64,000 bases of DNA, from NCBI GenBank assembly GCA_000634515.1, contig JFNU01000139.1:1-64000 (forward strand), in the 5' to 3' direction. The DNA comes from Prochlorococcus sp. scB245a_520K10. Its GTDB lineage: Bacteria > Cyanobacteriota > Cyanobacteriia > PCC-6307 > Cyanobiaceae. The position numbers and the translations under genes were made by a program. Of this stretch, positions 52,445-63,812 are shown piece by piece (within the stretch, counting starts at the first letter, position 1; each line of letters opens with the position of its first letter). A model generated the notes under the pieces. It was not told where the DNA came from, did not search any database, and worked only from the letters and a program-made list of their open reading frames with translations.

Positions 52445-55400
52445 TTAATAATTATGGATTTCTTGTAGAGAGTAAGTATCAATATCATTTCTTTGCAAAG
52501 CCTTTATTGCTTTAATGGCGGCTTTGGCTCCAGGAATAGTTGTAAAAGTTGGAATATTATATTCTAAGGCAGCCCGTCTTAAATATGCATCATCATGGAG
52601 AGCTTGGGAGCCTATTGGTGTATTAATAATTAATTGAACAAGTCCTGAACGAATTAAGTCCTCTATATTTGGTCTACCTTCATGTACCTTTAGCACTTCT
52701 TCAACTTGAATGCCTAAGTCAACCAAATATGAAGCTGTACCTTTTGTTGCAATTAACTTAAATCCTAAGATCAACAATTCCCTTGCAATTTCTTCAAGAT
52801 TTTTTTTATCTAAATCATTAGTAGACAAAAAAGCTACTCCCTCAGAAGGAACTCCATTTCCTGCTGCCAATTCTGACTTAGCATAAGCAATTCCAAAATC
52901 TTTTGCTAAGCCCATTACTTCTCCAGTAGATCTCATTTCAGGACCAAGGAGTGTATCAGAACCTGGAAATCTTTTGAAAGGCAAAACAGCTTCTTTTACA
53001 GCCTGATATTTTGGAGAAAATTCTTTAGTAAAATTTACATCTTCTAATGTAAAACCTTGCATTAACTGAGTCGCTAATTTTGCAACTGGTTTACCTATTG
53101 CCTTTGAAACAAAGGGGACTGTTCTAGAAGCTCTTGGATTTGCCTCAAGAATAAATAATTTATTTTCTTTATTATTTAAATTTTTCACTGCAAATTGCAA
53201 ATTAATTAAGCCTACAACATTTAGTCTTCTTGCAATTAATTTTGTCCAGCTTTTTACAGTCTCCAGAGTGGATTCTGAAAGAGAAATGGATGGTAAACAA
53301 CAAGCTGAATCTCCTGAATGAATTCCTGCAGGTTCAACATGTTCCATCAGACCAGCTATTACAACAGAACCTTCTGAATCACATAAAGCATCAACATCTA
53401 TCTCAATAGCATTATTCAAATATTGATCAAGGAGAATTGGATGATCAGGCGATACCTTAACTGCTTCAGAGATGTATCTAAATAATTCATTCTCATCTTT
53501 AACAATTTCCATTGCCCTACCTCCTAGAACGTAGGAGGGTCTAACAACCAAAGGGAATCCAATATTTTTTGCTACAGTTTGTGCTTCATTTTGATTACGA
53601 GCTATACCGTTTAAAGGTTGCCTAATTCTTAATTCCTCAAGAATTTTTGTAAATTCCTCTCTATCTTCTGCTAAATCAATAGAGATTGGAGATGTTCCTA
53701 GAATTTTTGATCCAGTTTTAACCCCATCATTAGATTTAAGCCATTCAAATAAAGGTAAGGATAATTTCAGCGGAGTTTGACCCCCGAATTGAACTATTAA
53801 ACCATAAGGATTTTCAGCCTCTATTATATTGAGTACATCCTCTAAAGTTACTGGCTCAAAATATAAAATATCGCTAGTATCGTAATCTGTTGATACGGTT
53901 TCAGGGTTACTATTAACCATTATAGTTTTGTAACCATTTGTCGAAGCTTGGTATGACGCATGGCAACAACAATAATCGAATTCTATTCCCTGACCGATTC
54001 TGTTTGGACCTCCCCCTAAAATCATAATTTTTTTTGATTTATTATCTTTTGAAATCTCGTTATCACAAGTTTGAGAATTAAAATTAATAAAAGACTCTTC
54101 GTAAGTTGAATAATGATAGGGAGTTGAGGAGGAGAACTCTGCTGAACAAGTATCAACAGTTTTATAAATTGGTATTATATTTTGTTCTTTTCTATAATTT
54201 CTTACATCAAAAAATTCAGAATTAGTTAACTTTGCTATCTGTTGATCTGAAAACCCTTGTTGTTTAGCTTTTAGCATTAAATCCCTATCTAATTCAATAA
54301 GTTTTTTTTCTTGCAAAAAATTAATTTCAAAATTAAAAATATTACGCAATTTCTCGATAAACCATAAATCTATATTTGTAACTTCTTGAATATAAGAATT
54401 GGTTTTTCCAAGCTGCATAGCTTTTTTAATTATTAGAATTCTTTCAGATGTTGGGTTTCTTAAACTATTCCTTAGGTCATTTTCGCTTTTAAATTCATCT
54501 AATGAATCACATTCCCATCCAAAAATACCAACTTCTAAGGACCTTAATGCTTTCTGGAATGATTCTTCAAAAGATCGGCCAATTGCCATTGACTCACCAA
54601 CGGATTTCATTGCCGTACTTAAAGTATTTGAGGAACCTTTAAACTTTTCAAAAGCGAATCGGGGAATTTTGGTGACAACGTAATCAATTGAAGGCTCAAA
54701 ACATGCGGGTGTTTTTTTTGTGATGTCATTAATAATCTCATCGAGTGTATAGCCAACAGATAATAATGCCGCAATCTTTGCTATAGGAAATCCAGTTGCT
54801 TTACTTGCCAAAGCAGAGGATCTACTAACACGAGGATTCATTTCTATGACAATAACTTCCCCATTAGTGGGATTTATTGCAAATTGAATATTGCTACCTC
54901 CAGTTTCAACTCCTACTTCTCTAATGATTTTTAACGACAGGTCCCTCAATCTCTGATATTCCTTATCTGTTAAGGTCTGTGCGGGAGCTACGGTAATCGA
55001 ATCTCCAGTATGAACACCCATTGGATCTAAATTTTCAATGCTGCAAACTATTACTACATTATCCGCAGTATCTCTCATTACCTCTAATTCAAACTCCTTC
55101 CATCCAATTAGTGATTTTTCAATCAATATTTGATTACTTGGACTTTCTTCTAAACCTGTTGTACACAATTCGACAAATTCTTCAAGATTGTAAGCAATTC
55201 CACCTCCTACTCCACCCAAAGTAAATGCAGGTCGAATTATAAGAGGGTATGAATTAATTTTTTTTGATACCTTTTTAGCTTCAGTTAGGTTGGATGCTAT
55301 CCCAGATGGGCATACATTTACATTTATTTTTTCCATCGATTCTTTAAACAATTTTCTATCTTCAGCTTTATTAATAGCTCTTAAATCAGCACCAATTAAT

Positions 55401-55741
55401 TCAACATTATTTTTTTTTAAAAAATCTGACTCTGATAGTTTAACCGCAAGATTCAAAGCAGTTTGCCCTCCCATCGTAGGAAGAATTGCATCAGGTTTTT
55501 CTCTTAAAATAATCTGAGAAACAATTTCAGGAGTCAATGGTTCAATATATGTTTTGGTTGCAATCTCCGGATCAGTCATTATCGATGCAGGATTTGAATT
55601 TATCAATACGATCTCATAACCAGCTTTTCTTAAAGCTTTACATGCTTGAGTACCAGAGTAATCAAATTCGCAAGCTTGTCCTATAACAATCGGTCCAGAC
55701 CCTAGAATAAGTATTTTTTTTAGATCACCTCTTTGAGGCAT
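52445..55741 (-). CDS. carB: Carbamoyl-phosphate synthase large subunit
   Basis: 1098 aa; duplicated ATP-grasp architecture ([38 protein letters not shown]). Confidence 0.98.
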   Translation of the reverse strand: MPQRGDLKKILILGSGPIVIGQACEFDYSGTQACKALRKAGYEIVLINSNPASIMTDPEIATKTYIEPLTPEIVSQIILREKPDAILPTMGGQTALNLAVKLSESDFLKKNNVELIGADLRAINKAEDRKLFKESMEKINVNVCPSGIASNLTEAKKVSKKINSYPLIIRPAFTLGGVGGGIAYNLEEFVELCTTGLEESPSNQILIEKSLIGWKEFELEVMRDTADNVVIVCSIENLDPMGVHTGDSITVAPAQTLTDKEYQRLRDLSLKIIREVGVETGGSNIQFAINPTNGEVIVIEMNPRVSRSSALASKATGFPIAKIAALLSVGYTLDEIINDITKKTPACFEPSIDYVVTKIPRFAFEKFKGSSNTLSTAMKSVGESMAIGRSFEESFQKALRSLEVGIFGWECDSLDEFKSENDLRNSLRNPTSERILIIKKAMQLGKTNSYIQEVTNIDLWFIEKLRNIFNFEINFLQEKKLIELDRDLMLKAKQQGFSDQQIAKLTNSEFFDVRNYRKEQNIIPIYKTVDTCSAEFSSSTPYHYSTYEESFINFNSQTCDNEISKDNKSKKIMILGGGPNRIGQGIEFDYCCCHASYQASTNGYKTIMVNSNPETVSTDYDTSDILYFEPVTLEDVLNIIEAENPYGLIVQFGGQTPLKLSLPLFEWLKSNDGVKTGSKILGTSPISIDLAEDREEFTKILEELRIRQPLNGIARNQNEAQTVAKNIGFPLVVRPSYVLGGRAMEIVKDENELFRYISEAVKVSPDHPILLDQYLNNAIEIDVDALCDSEGSVVIAGLMEHVEPAGIHSGDSACCLPSISLSESTLETVKSWTKLIARRLNVVGLINLQFAVKNLNNKENKLFILEANPRASRTVPFVSKAIGKPVAKLATQLMQGFTLEDVNFTKEFSPKYQAVKEAVLPFKRFPGSDTLLGPEMRSTGEVMGLAKDFGIAYAKSELAAGNGVPSEGVAFLSTNDLDKKNLEEIARELLILGFKLIATKGTASYLVDLGIQVEEVLKVHEGRPNIEDLIRSGLVQLIINTPIGSQALHDDAYLRRAALEYNIPTFTTIPGAKAAIKAIKALQRNDIDTYSLQEIHNY

Positions 55742-55849
55742 AATTTAAAACCTTCATTTATTTCATGCTACTGATAAATCATCAGATGTTAATCAAGTTA
55801 CTTGAAAAGCAACATTTGTTTCTATAGTATTGGAAGAAATTAATTTTTT

Positions 55850-56488
55850 ATGAGCGAACTTCAGCGACTTAAAAGTTTGTTGCCTCCTGAGAATGAGAGT
55901 TGGGTATTTGTTGAAGCTGCTGCTGCTATAGATCCACCTCTAATAACACTTGAGGAAATTGGTCGTGATGAAGTAGAAATCCAAATTGATTTAGACGAAT
56001 GGGATAACTTAGCAATTGACCACAGAAATTTATTATTTTGGCATGAAGTAGGAAAAATTCAGAATGACACAATTCCCAGAGATGGATGGGAAATGGCTGC
56101 TCTTGCCATAGGGCTAGGAGGAGCAATTGGAGAATTGTGGGTACAAGATGGATTACTTTTACTACTTGCTCTTGGTTTATCAAGTTTTGCTGGGTATAGA
56201 TTATATATAAAAAATAACTCTGAGAAAAAACTTCAAGATGCCATTTTTGCAGATGAAAGAGCTATTGATCTTGCATGTAGATTTGGATATAGTATTCCCA
56301 ATGCTTATAAAAGTCTTGGAGGAGCGTTAAAGGAGTTAATCGAGAAAACTCGAAAAAAGAAAAAAAGAAGTTTCTTCGAAGATAGATTAGATGCTTTAAG
56401 AAAAAGTGCAGAAAAAGCTAGATCAGAGTTATCTCAGCAAGAAGGTTCAGAAAAATCAGTTTCAAGCGAAAATGTCTATGGACAATAA
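55850..56488 (+). CDS. DUF3318 family protein
   Basis: ELQRLKSLLPPENESWVFVEAAAAIDPPLI...LFWHEVGKIQND. Confidence 0.8.
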   Translation: MSELQRLKSLLPPENESWVFVEAAAAIDPPLITLEEIGRDEVEIQIDLDEWDNLAIDHRNLLFWHEVGKIQNDTIPRDGWEMAALAIGLGGAIGELWVQDGLLLLLALGLSSFAGYRLYIKNNSEKKLQDAIFADERAIDLACRFGYSIPNAYKSLGGALKELIEKTRKKKKRSFFEDRLDALRKSAEKARSELSQQEGSEKSVSSENVYGQ

Positions 56489-56822
56489 AAGTTTAGTTTT
56501 AATGGCAGCTAAAGCCTGTGATGAAAAAAAAGCAATAGATATAAAACTTATAAAAATTGATAAGGTATCTTTTATAAGTGAATGGATACTGATTGCAGAA
56601 GGGTTATCTGATGTACAGGTTAGATCTATAACTAAATCTGTAGAGGGAGAGCTAAGAGAGAAGGCTAAAATTGAACCGATAAGAAAAGAGGGAGTTAACG
56701 AGGCAAAATGGGCTTTACTTGATTATGGCGACTTGATTGTAAATATTTTTCAACCAGAAATAAGGAAATTTTATGACCTTGAATCTTTCTGGAGTAATGG
56801 AGATAATCTTACATTTCCATAA
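56472..56822 (+). CDS. rsfS: Ribosome silencing factor
   Basis: AAKACDEKKAIDIKLIKIDKVSFISEWILIAEG...WALLDYGDLIVNIF; internal ATG preferred over 56406. Confidence 0.9.
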   Translation: MSMDNKSLVLMAAKACDEKKAIDIKLIKIDKVSFISEWILIAEGLSDVQVRSITKSVEGELREKAKIEPIRKEGVNEAKWALLDYGDLIVNIFQPEIRKFYDLESFWSNGDNLTFP

Positions 56823-56829
56823 TTATTTT

Positions 56830-57324
56830 ATGAACGACTCTAAATGTCCTGTACCTAGAGAGCAACAACCCACAAATGAATATATTGAATTATCAAAATC
56901 CATAATTTTCTCTTGGCCAAAAACAAAAAAATCACTACTCCTTGTATTGATTAAATTCTGGGTAGGTGCTTTTGTTCTATTCCTCTTTATTTCTTCGGGT
57001 AGTGTCTATTTCAAAACATCCCTTTTAAAATATATCCTTTTAAGTTTTTTTAGCAGCTTATCAATACCTCTATTAATTACTATAAGGCTATATCTTGGTT
57101 GGAAGCATGTATTTATGAGATTGACATCTGAAAAAGTAGAGTATGAAGAATCAGGATGGTACGACGGTCAAGTGTGGACAAAGCCATTAAGTCTTAAAGA
57201 AAAAGAATCACTTATTGCCTCAATTGAGGTAAAACCCATTTTAAAAAATTTAATTCAAATTTTTTCTGTCATATCAGTCCTAGCTTTATCAGGAATTCTT
57301 TTTTTTCAATATAACAATTTCTAA
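56830..57324 (+). CDS. CGLD27-family protein
   Basis: CPVPREQQPTNEY signature; start at MNDSKCP. Confidence 0.88.
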   Translation: MNDSKCPVPREQQPTNEYIELSKSIIFSWPKTKKSLLLVLIKFWVGAFVLFLFISSGSVYFKTSLLKYILLSFFSSLSIPLLITIRLYLGWKHVFMRLTSEKVEYEESGWYDGQVWTKPLSLKEKESLIASIEVKPILKNLIQIFSVISVLALSGILFFQYNNF

Positions 57325-58290
57325 ATGAGTTCAAACTTTAAAAACCTATACACATCGAATAATCCTCCTTTACAAGCAACCTTAATGAGAGGCTCAAATA
57401 TTGAATCGATTCATAAAATTCATGCTGTTATTAGTGACAAAAAAGGGAGGGTTTTAATGTGCGCAGGAAATCCAGAATATAAAAGTTTTATAAGGTCAGC
57501 TTTAAAACCTTTTCAAGCAATACCTTTTGTTAGCAGTGGAGCTGCATCAAAAATCAATAATGATTCGAAATCAATTGCATTAGCTTGCGGATCACATAGT
57601 GGATCAAAACTTCATTCAAGGGAAGCCTTCAAAATTTTATGGGAATACGATATAGACATTAATAGTCTGAAATGTCCTAAAACAAAGACGAGTTCCTTAG
57701 AACATAATTGTTCAGGGAAACATGCTGCTTTCCTAGCTACATGCAAAAAAATGAATTGGCCATTAGATAGTTACTTGAAGGGGGATCATCCACTTCAAAT
57801 TGAGATATTTAGAATTATTTCTGAATTACTTGAGATCCCAATATCAGAAATAAATGCGGAACGCGATGATTGTGGAGCCCCAACTCTTTTTTTAAAACTA
57901 ATAGAAATGTCCAAATTATATTCCCTCTTAAGTAGTTCAGACAATGCTGAATTAGAACAAATAAGTAGAGCCATGACAACTAACCCATTAATGTTAAGTG
58001 ACAATAATAAATTTGATACAGAAATAATTAAGGCTTCTCATGGACAAGTTATAGGTAAAGGCGGTGCAGAAGGAATACAATGCCTATGTAAAGTAAATGA
58101 AGGGATTGGACTGGCTTTAAAAGTAGAAGACGGCTCAAAAAGAGCTAAACATGCTGTTAGTCTTCACCTACTAAAACAATTAGAGTGGATATCTGACTTA
58201 AGAATTCAAGACATTGAAGAAAAAGTGTTTAATTTTTCAGAGGGTGTGAGAATCGAAGTTAAAGGGCAATTAAAATTCCAAGAATCCTAA
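57325..58290 (+). CDS. Asparaginase-like protein (COG4448-type)
   Basis: FIRSALKPFQAIPFVSSGAA, ACGSHSG, HNCSGKHAAFLATC. Confidence 0.85.
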   Translation: MSSNFKNLYTSNNPPLQATLMRGSNIESIHKIHAVISDKKGRVLMCAGNPEYKSFIRSALKPFQAIPFVSSGAASKINNDSKSIALACGSHSGSKLHSREAFKILWEYDIDINSLKCPKTKTSSLEHNCSGKHAAFLATCKKMNWPLDSYLKGDHPLQIEIFRIISELLEIPISEINAERDDCGAPTLFLKLIEMSKLYSLLSSSDNAELEQISRAMTTNPLMLSDNNKFDTEIIKASHGQVIGKGGAEGIQCLCKVNEGIGLALKVEDGSKRAKHAVSLHLLKQLEWISDLRIQDIEEKVFNFSEGVRIEVKGQLKFQES

Positions 58291-58335
58291 AGAAATAAAA
58301 AAAATAACCCTTTCAGATGTATGCTATGTATATGT

Positions 58336-58412
<77 letters not shown>

Positions 58413-58418
58413 TTTAGA

Positions 58419-58441
58419 AGCAGCCTTACGGCTGCTTTTTT
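58419..58441 (+). terminator. Intrinsic terminator after tRNA-fMet
   Basis: AGCAGCC-TTAC-GGCTGCT followed by T-tract. Confidence 0.85.
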
Positions 58442-58776
58442 ATTATTTATTATTCTCCTTTCAGGAATCAACAAAAATATTAGCAAAATGATGGAATATA
58501 TCTTGTAAAAAAAAACTTATTACAAATCCTTTTGCATAGAAAATTTAAAATCAACTCTCACTATTAGGCCAATAATTATAAAGAAAATTCCAATATAAGA
58601 ATTCAAAGATAATTCCAAAATGTTTATTTATGACTATAAATAAATCTTAGCTTATAAAACATTAGTATTAAATAGCCTCATAACAAGGATTGGGGGGAAT
58701 ATCAGAATGTTGAACTTTTTCCTATTTGAATCAGTAACTCTTTAGGGTAGAGTGAAATCCATTAATTTATAAATTC

Positions 58777-58923
58777 ATGCAGAATTTGCTACAGCGTGAT
58801 CTAGGTTCAAGCTTATTATCAATAGCTGTTATTCTGGGTTGGTTAGGACTGTTTTTCGTCTTCTTGAGAGTATTAACAATTTCACTAAAAAGGATCCTTG
58901 AAGCAATATTCAAAAAATCTTAA
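58777..58923 (+). CDS. Small single-TM hypothetical protein
   Basis: 48 aa MQNLLQRDLGSSLLSIAVILGWLGLFFVFLRVLTISLKRILEAIFKKS*. Confidence 0.65.
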   Translation: MQNLLQRDLGSSLLSIAVILGWLGLFFVFLRVLTISLKRILEAIFKKS

Positions 58924-58995
58924 TGCTTAAAATAAATCAGTTATCTTTAATTAATCACAAAATTACCTTTTCGGTAGGTATAATGACTTAAAAAA

Positions 58996-59385
58996 ATGTC
59001 AATTTTAGATAAGGCAAAGATAGGAAATTCGGTTCAAGTAAATTTAGAATTATCAAAAGACAGACTTACTAAAGAAATTATTGATGCCATAAATATTTCT
59101 TCAGTGGGTAAAATTTGTGATTTCAGAATAACTGATGGTAAAGGTATTGGAGTAGTCTTGCAATTATCTAATGGAAAAGAGCAGTGGTTTTTTGAAGATG
59201 AAATTAATCTCCTCGATGAAAATGGTAATGTAATAAAAAAAACTAACGATACAAAAGATAGCAAAATTTTGATAACTAGTATTTTGCGTAGATTAAATTA
59301 TGAAAATAAAAATAAGGTTGGAGAGTTACTTAATCCAATTAACTTTTTTCTTTGGCTAGTTGTTTCGTTTAAAGATATTTTTTAA
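58996..59385 (+). CDS. DUF2862-like conserved cyanobacterial protein
   Basis: KICDFRITDGKGIGVVLQLSNGKEQWFFEDEINLLDENG. Confidence 0.75.
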   Translation: MSILDKAKIGNSVQVNLELSKDRLTKEIIDAINISSVGKICDFRITDGKGIGVVLQLSNGKEQWFFEDEINLLDENGNVIKKTNDTKDSKILITSILRRLNYENKNKVGELLNPINFFLWLVVSFKDIF

Positions 59386-59463
59386 ATCACTAAAAATTTT
59401 TCTAAGATATAAATAATTTAATAAATTATTTAAATAAAAAACTTAAAGAAATTTAAAATTAAA

Positions 59464-60459
59464 ATGGTAAAAAATATTATAGATGTAAGAAACTTATCTA
59501 AGTCATTTGATATCTCTTCTAAAGATCCAGGCTTAAAAGGAACTATAAAACATTTTTTTAGAAGAAAAACAAAAAGTTTAAAGGTTATTAAAAATATAAG
59601 TTTTGAAATTAAAGAAGGTGAAGTTGTAGGTTTTTTAGGTGCTAATGGAGCAGGGAAAACAACAATTCTAAAAATACTTTGTGGCTTAATTTATCCAAGT
59701 GAAGGTTCAATTTTAGTTTCAGGCTACTTACCGTTCAGAAGAAAAGAAAATTTCCTAAAGAACATCACTTTAATAATGGGTCAAAAACAACAGCTTATTT
59801 GGGATCTTCCACCAATTGAATCATTTTATTTAAATGCATCGATATATGACTTAGATAAGTTCGAAGCAAAAAAAAGGATAAAAAAATTATCTGAAATGCT
59901 TGAAATCGATGAAGAGTTATTCATACCTGTTAGAAAACTATCTCTAGGACAGCGTATGAAGTCAGAATTGCTAGCAGCTTTGATACATGAGCCAAATATT
60001 CTATTTTTAGATGAGCCTACTCTTGGTTTAGATATTAATGCACAAAGAAATTTAAGAAAATTTCTTCAAAAATATAATAAGGAAACTAATGCAACGATAT
60101 GCTTAACTAGTCATTACATGAAAGACATAACATCATTATGCAAGAGGGTTATATGTGTTCACAACGGTACAATCTCATATGATGGAGAACTGGATCAATT
60201 ATTAAAAAAACTATCCCCTGTCAAAGAAATATTAATAGTTTGTCAATCAGAAGAAGATGCAATAAAATTAGAAAATTCTGGTTTTACTGTTGTAAATAAA
60301 AACAAGAATGAAATTACAATAAAAATTAAAAATAATTCTATTACTTCTTCCCTGAAAGCCATATTAAATAATTTCGAAATTGAAGACCTCTATATCAATG
60401 AACCACCTATAGATGAAATTATTGGGAAAATATTAATTAAAAAAGATTATGATCTCTGA
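59464..60459 (+). CDS. ABC transporter ATP-binding protein
   Basis: GANGAGKTT, LSLGQRMKSELLAAL, LFLDEPTLGLD. Confidence 0.94.
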   Translation: MVKNIIDVRNLSKSFDISSKDPGLKGTIKHFFRRKTKSLKVIKNISFEIKEGEVVGFLGANGAGKTTILKILCGLIYPSEGSILVSGYLPFRRKENFLKNITLIMGQKQQLIWDLPPIESFYLNASIYDLDKFEAKKRIKKLSEMLEIDEELFIPVRKLSLGQRMKSELLAALIHEPNILFLDEPTLGLDINAQRNLRKFLQKYNKETNATICLTSHYMKDITSLCKRVICVHNGTISYDGELDQLLKKLSPVKEILIVCQSEEDAIKLENSGFTVVNKNKNEITIKIKNNSITSSLKAILNNFEIEDLYINEPPIDEIIGKILIKKDYDL

Positions 60460-61243
60460 TTTGATTAACCATAAAATATTTACATTGCTAAAGGTCCAAT
60501 ACTCAAACATGTTGGAATATAGGGTAGAGATTGCACTGTGGGCAATATCAGGGATTATTCCATTTTTTATGTTAAACATATGGACAAACAATAACCTTAA
60601 TGAATCTATAAACATTAGTGATATTATGTTATCTAGGTATTTTTTATGTGCTTTTTTTGTAAGACAGTTTTCTGTGGTTTGGGTGGTATTTAGCTTTGAA
60701 GAAGATTCTCTTATGGGGAAAGTATCTCCTTATCTAATTCAACCTCTAAATCCATTTTTCAGATATTTTGCACAACATCTTGCAGAACAAATAACAAGAT
60801 TTCCTTTTGCAATAATAATCGCATTTTTCTTTTTTATTTTTAATCCAGAAAGTATATGGGTTCCAAATATAGGTATTTTATTCTTATCAATAATATCAAC
60901 TTTCTTATCATTCTTAATTCAATTCTTAATTCAGTCAATAGTTGCATGTCTATGTTTCTGGACTGAAAAAGCATCCTCAATAGAGAGATTATTATTTATC
61001 CCAACATTATTTCTATCAGGTCTTTTAGCTCCAGTAGTTTCATTTCCCGATTATGTTAAATCTTGGATTTATTTAACTCCTTTTCCATATCTAATTGATT
61101 TCCCCGCGAACTTACTATCAGGTAACGCAATAAATGTTAGTGGAGGCTTAAGTATGCAAATTCTATGGATTCTTTTACTTTTCCCAGCATTTAAAAAAAT
61201 ATGGTCCGAAGGAACAAAGAAATATACCGCTATGGGATCATGA
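60449..61243 (+). CDS. ABC-2 type transporter permease
   Basis: 264 aa, 6 TM-like; overlaps ATPase gene. Confidence 0.85.
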   Translation: MISDLINHKIFTLLKVQYSNMLEYRVEIALWAISGIIPFFMLNIWTNNNLNESINISDIMLSRYFLCAFFVRQFSVVWVVFSFEEDSLMGKVSPYLIQPLNPFFRYFAQHLAEQITRFPFAIIIAFFFFIFNPESIWVPNIGILFLSIISTFLSFLIQFLIQSIVACLCFWTEKASSIERLLFIPTLFLSGLLAPVVSFPDYVKSWIYLTPFPYLIDFPANLLSGNAINVSGGLSMQILWILLLFPAFKKIWSEGTKKYTAMGS

Positions 61244-62034
61244 CTCTAAGAAAATATTTTAAAGTTTATAGTAAATTTCTACATACTTCTTTAGCTTCTG
61301 AATTAGAGTATAAAACTAATATATTAATTGATTTAATTACTGCAATATTAAGTTTAATAGGGAGTATTTTTTTATTATCTATATTTTTTCAAAACGCTGG
61401 AAGCATTAGAGGATGGGACTTTGAACAGGCGCTAATAATTCAAGGTATATATACAATTTTGAATGGAATAACTAATACATGGTTCAATCCAAATCTTACA
61501 GAAATTGTTAAACACGTAAGAGAAGGAACTTTAGATTTCGTACTTTTAAAACCTATTGATAGTCAATTTTTTATCTCTTTAAAAAAAATAGCTCCATCTG
61601 GCTTTTTAGAAATAATTCTTGGATTTTGCTTATTGTTATACTGCATCAAAATAAATCAAATAAATTTAAATTTAAGTTTTCTGACTTTATGTTTTATAAC
61701 GATAATCTGCTCAATTTGTATTTTGTATAGTTTATGGTTTTTTATCTCTACAACTACTATCTGGTTTGTTAAGACATGGAACGCTACAGAAGTATTAAGA
61801 TCTTTCCTTTATATTGGAAGATTTCCTCTAAACTCATTTTCATTTTCTCTAAGAATATTTTTTAGTGTTTTTATTCCTATTGCTTTTATAACTACAATAC
61901 CTTCTGAAGCTTTCCTTGGTCTCTCTCAATTATGGAAAATATTGCTTGAAGTTTTTGTTGCTATGGTATTTCTTTTTACTTCTAGAAAGTTCTGGGTTTT
62001 TGCATTAAAGTTCTATTCATCAGCTTCTAGCTAA
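61201..62034 (+). CDS. ABC-2 type transporter permease
   Basis: 277 aa polytopic; likely start near 61241 (ATGACTCTAAG). Confidence 0.8.
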   Translation: MVRRNKEIYRYGIMTLRKYFKVYSKFLHTSLASELEYKTNILIDLITAILSLIGSIFLLSIFFQNAGSIRGWDFEQALIIQGIYTILNGITNTWFNPNLTEIVKHVREGTLDFVLLKPIDSQFFISLKKIAPSGFLEIILGFCLLLYCIKINQINLNLSFLTLCFITIICSICILYSLWFFISTTTIWFVKTWNATEVLRSFLYIGRFPLNSFSFSLRIFFSVFIPIAFITTIPSEAFLGLSQLWKILLEVFVAMVFLFTSRKFWVFALKFYSSASS

Positions 62035-62037
62035 ATA

Positions 62038-62304
62038 TTATTTAACAACCTCTCTACAAAATTCCCAAATTTTTTGTTTACTTTTTATTTTAGAGAGACT
62101 AGATAATTTCTCAAAATTAGATGAAGATTTTTCAACAGCTAACAGTCTACAATTGTCTTTGATTTGATAATGCCTTGAAATGATTCCTAATTTAAGTGCA
62201 ATATCACAAAGAATGATTATTAGAGCGAGAATAAAAAAAGACCTGAAAATATTTGAAAATGATTTTGAATAATTATTATTTTCAGTTTTTAATTCAAACT
62301 TCAT
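62038..62304 (-). CDS. Hypothetical single-TM protein
   Basis: 88 aa; start overlaps the stop of the upstream gene. Confidence 0.6.
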   Translation of the reverse strand: MKFELKTENNNYSKSFSNIFRSFFILALIIILCDIALKLGIISRHYQIKDNCRLLAVEKSSSNFEKLSSLSKIKSKQKIWEFCREVVK

Positions 62305-62576
62305 TATTTAACAATATGCTGAGGACACTTAATTGCAGCAATAGCAACAGCCGCAACTTTAAAATTATCTGAGTTCTCAATAACCTTTTTAACTTCAAGT
62401 GGTCCAAATTTATTACTTGCATCACTGTATGAAAGAAGCAAAGATTTATAATTATCATGACCTAAATTTCTATATTCACAGAAATTATCACCAACATAAT
62501 TTAAGAGTGTTAGTAATGTTAATTCAATCATTAAAGCTTTTTGAGCATCGTACTTCTTACGAATAATACAATGCAT
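62304..62576 (-). CDS. Hypothetical protein
   Basis: 90 aa, cysteine-containing. Confidence 0.6.
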   Translation of the reverse strand: MHCIIRKKYDAQKALMIELTLLTLLNYVGDNFCEYRNLGHDNYKSLLLSYSDASNKFGPLEVKKVIENSDNFKVAAVAIAAIKCPQHIVK

Positions 62577-62697
62577 GATATTTTTAACAAGTTTAATTAC
62601 ATAAACACTTGAAAACCTAAAATATGAAATCTACTTACAAAGATAGAAATAAAAAATAATTACTGAATTGCAATACTAACATTGGTAATATTAAAAC

Positions 62698-62715
62698 AAC
62701 ACTACCTGTAGTGTT
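62698..62715. repeat. Perfect 8-bp hairpin AACACTAC-CT-GTAGTGTT
   Basis: Direct reading; could be operator or RNA element. Confidence 0.6.
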
Positions 62716-62740
62716 TTAATGTTAATAAAGTTGCGCTACA

Positions 62741-62824
62741 GATAGGGGGTTGCAATTTTGAAGAAATTGGTCTAAAAATAAGGTTCCCCATCACCCGGCT
62801 TCACTAATGTGAGGCCTTTTTTTT
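62741..62824 (+). ncRNA. Candidate small non-coding RNA ending in an orphan terminator
   Basis: GGGG...CCCC closing stem around CAATTT/AAATTG hairpin, followed by terminator; no ORF on + strand. Confidence 0.45.
62799..62824 (+). terminator. Intrinsic terminator with no assigned + strand gene
   Basis: GGCTTCAC-TAAT-GTGAGGCC followed by T8. Confidence 0.8.
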
Positions 62825-62864
62825 GATCTTTTTTAAAACTACTATATTAGTACTTACAGTTAAA

Positions 62865-63707
62865 CTACAAAAAACTCATAATGGACTTAATAAATAAACT
62901 AATCCCTACAAGAAGACAAACTGTTGTAAAAGTTTTTTTAACTAGTACATTTCCTTTTAATTTTGATACATGAGCTCCAAAATATCCTCCTGCAAAAGAA
63001 CCAATTAATAATAAAAATAATATATTTTGGGGAACTGTTCCTATTTTACTCAAATAAATTGCTCCAGTAAAATTCCAAAAAATTCCAACAGTAAAGAATG
63101 TCAAACTTATCGCACGAAGAAAATCCATTCCAAAAGTTTTTATTAAAAGTATTGTTACAAGCAATCCAGTTCCTGAAGAAATAGAACCATTCAAAATTCC
63201 TATAAAGAAAATAAAAATTAAAAACCTAATTTTATGGATAAAGTTAAGATTATTATTAACTGAAATTAAACCTAAATCTGATCTAATGAATGAGTAAAAA
63301 GCTAACAATATCGAAAATACTCCTAAAGTTAAGTATAAATATTGTTCTGATATAAATTCAACTAGAGAAGCTCCAAAAATCACTCCTGGCAATCCAAATA
63401 TTAAAATTTGTACTGCAATGTAAATATCGTTTCTAAGAGATTTGTAATTTCTTAATGAACCGCCTATTCCTAGAGCTACTGTTGCTAATTTATGGCTAGC
63501 CAGAGCTTGATAATAAGGAACACCTGATAAAATTAACGCTGGCAATTGAAATAAACCTGCTCCGCCTCCAGAAATTGCTGAAAATGTATTAGAAAAGAAA
63601 GATATCAGAAAAATAGTAATGCTTTTATATATAGAGTTATCTTGACTATCTACAAATATTGTTAGTAAATAAAGCATAGAATCAAAATTCAAATTCTTAA
63701 AAACCAT
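62865..63707 (-). CDS. TauE/SafE-family sulfite exporter-like permease
   Basis: SGGGAGLFQLPALILSGVPYYQALASHKLATVALGIGG. Confidence 0.9.
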   Translation of the reverse strand: MVFKNLNFDSMLYLLTIFVDSQDNSIYKSITIFLISFFSNTFSAISGGGAGLFQLPALILSGVPYYQALASHKLATVALGIGGSLRNYKSLRNDIYIAVQILIFGLPGVIFGASLVEFISEQYLYLTLGVFSILLAFYSFIRSDLGLISVNNNLNFIHKIRFLIFIFFIGILNGSISSGTGLLVTILLIKTFGMDFLRAISLTFFTVGIFWNFTGAIYLSKIGTVPQNILFLLLIGSFAGGYFGAHVSKLKGNVLVKKTFTTVCLLVGISLFIKSIMSFL

Positions 63708-63812
63708 CTAATTATTTTAATAAGAAATCTATGACTTACATTTTATTTTCTTCTCTAAATCAATCATAGTTTATTAAAAACTGTTATTATCAATAAAAAC
63801 ATCAAGAATATT

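Noticed and set aside
54399-55517. Three + strand ORFs opposite carB
   Set aside because: Shadow frames of carB with no family resemblance
59464-62034. ABC ATPase plus two permeases as a possible novel export system
   Set aside because: Looks like an ordinary ABC-2 type exporter seen in picocyanobacteria; no adjacent cargo or biosynthetic genes
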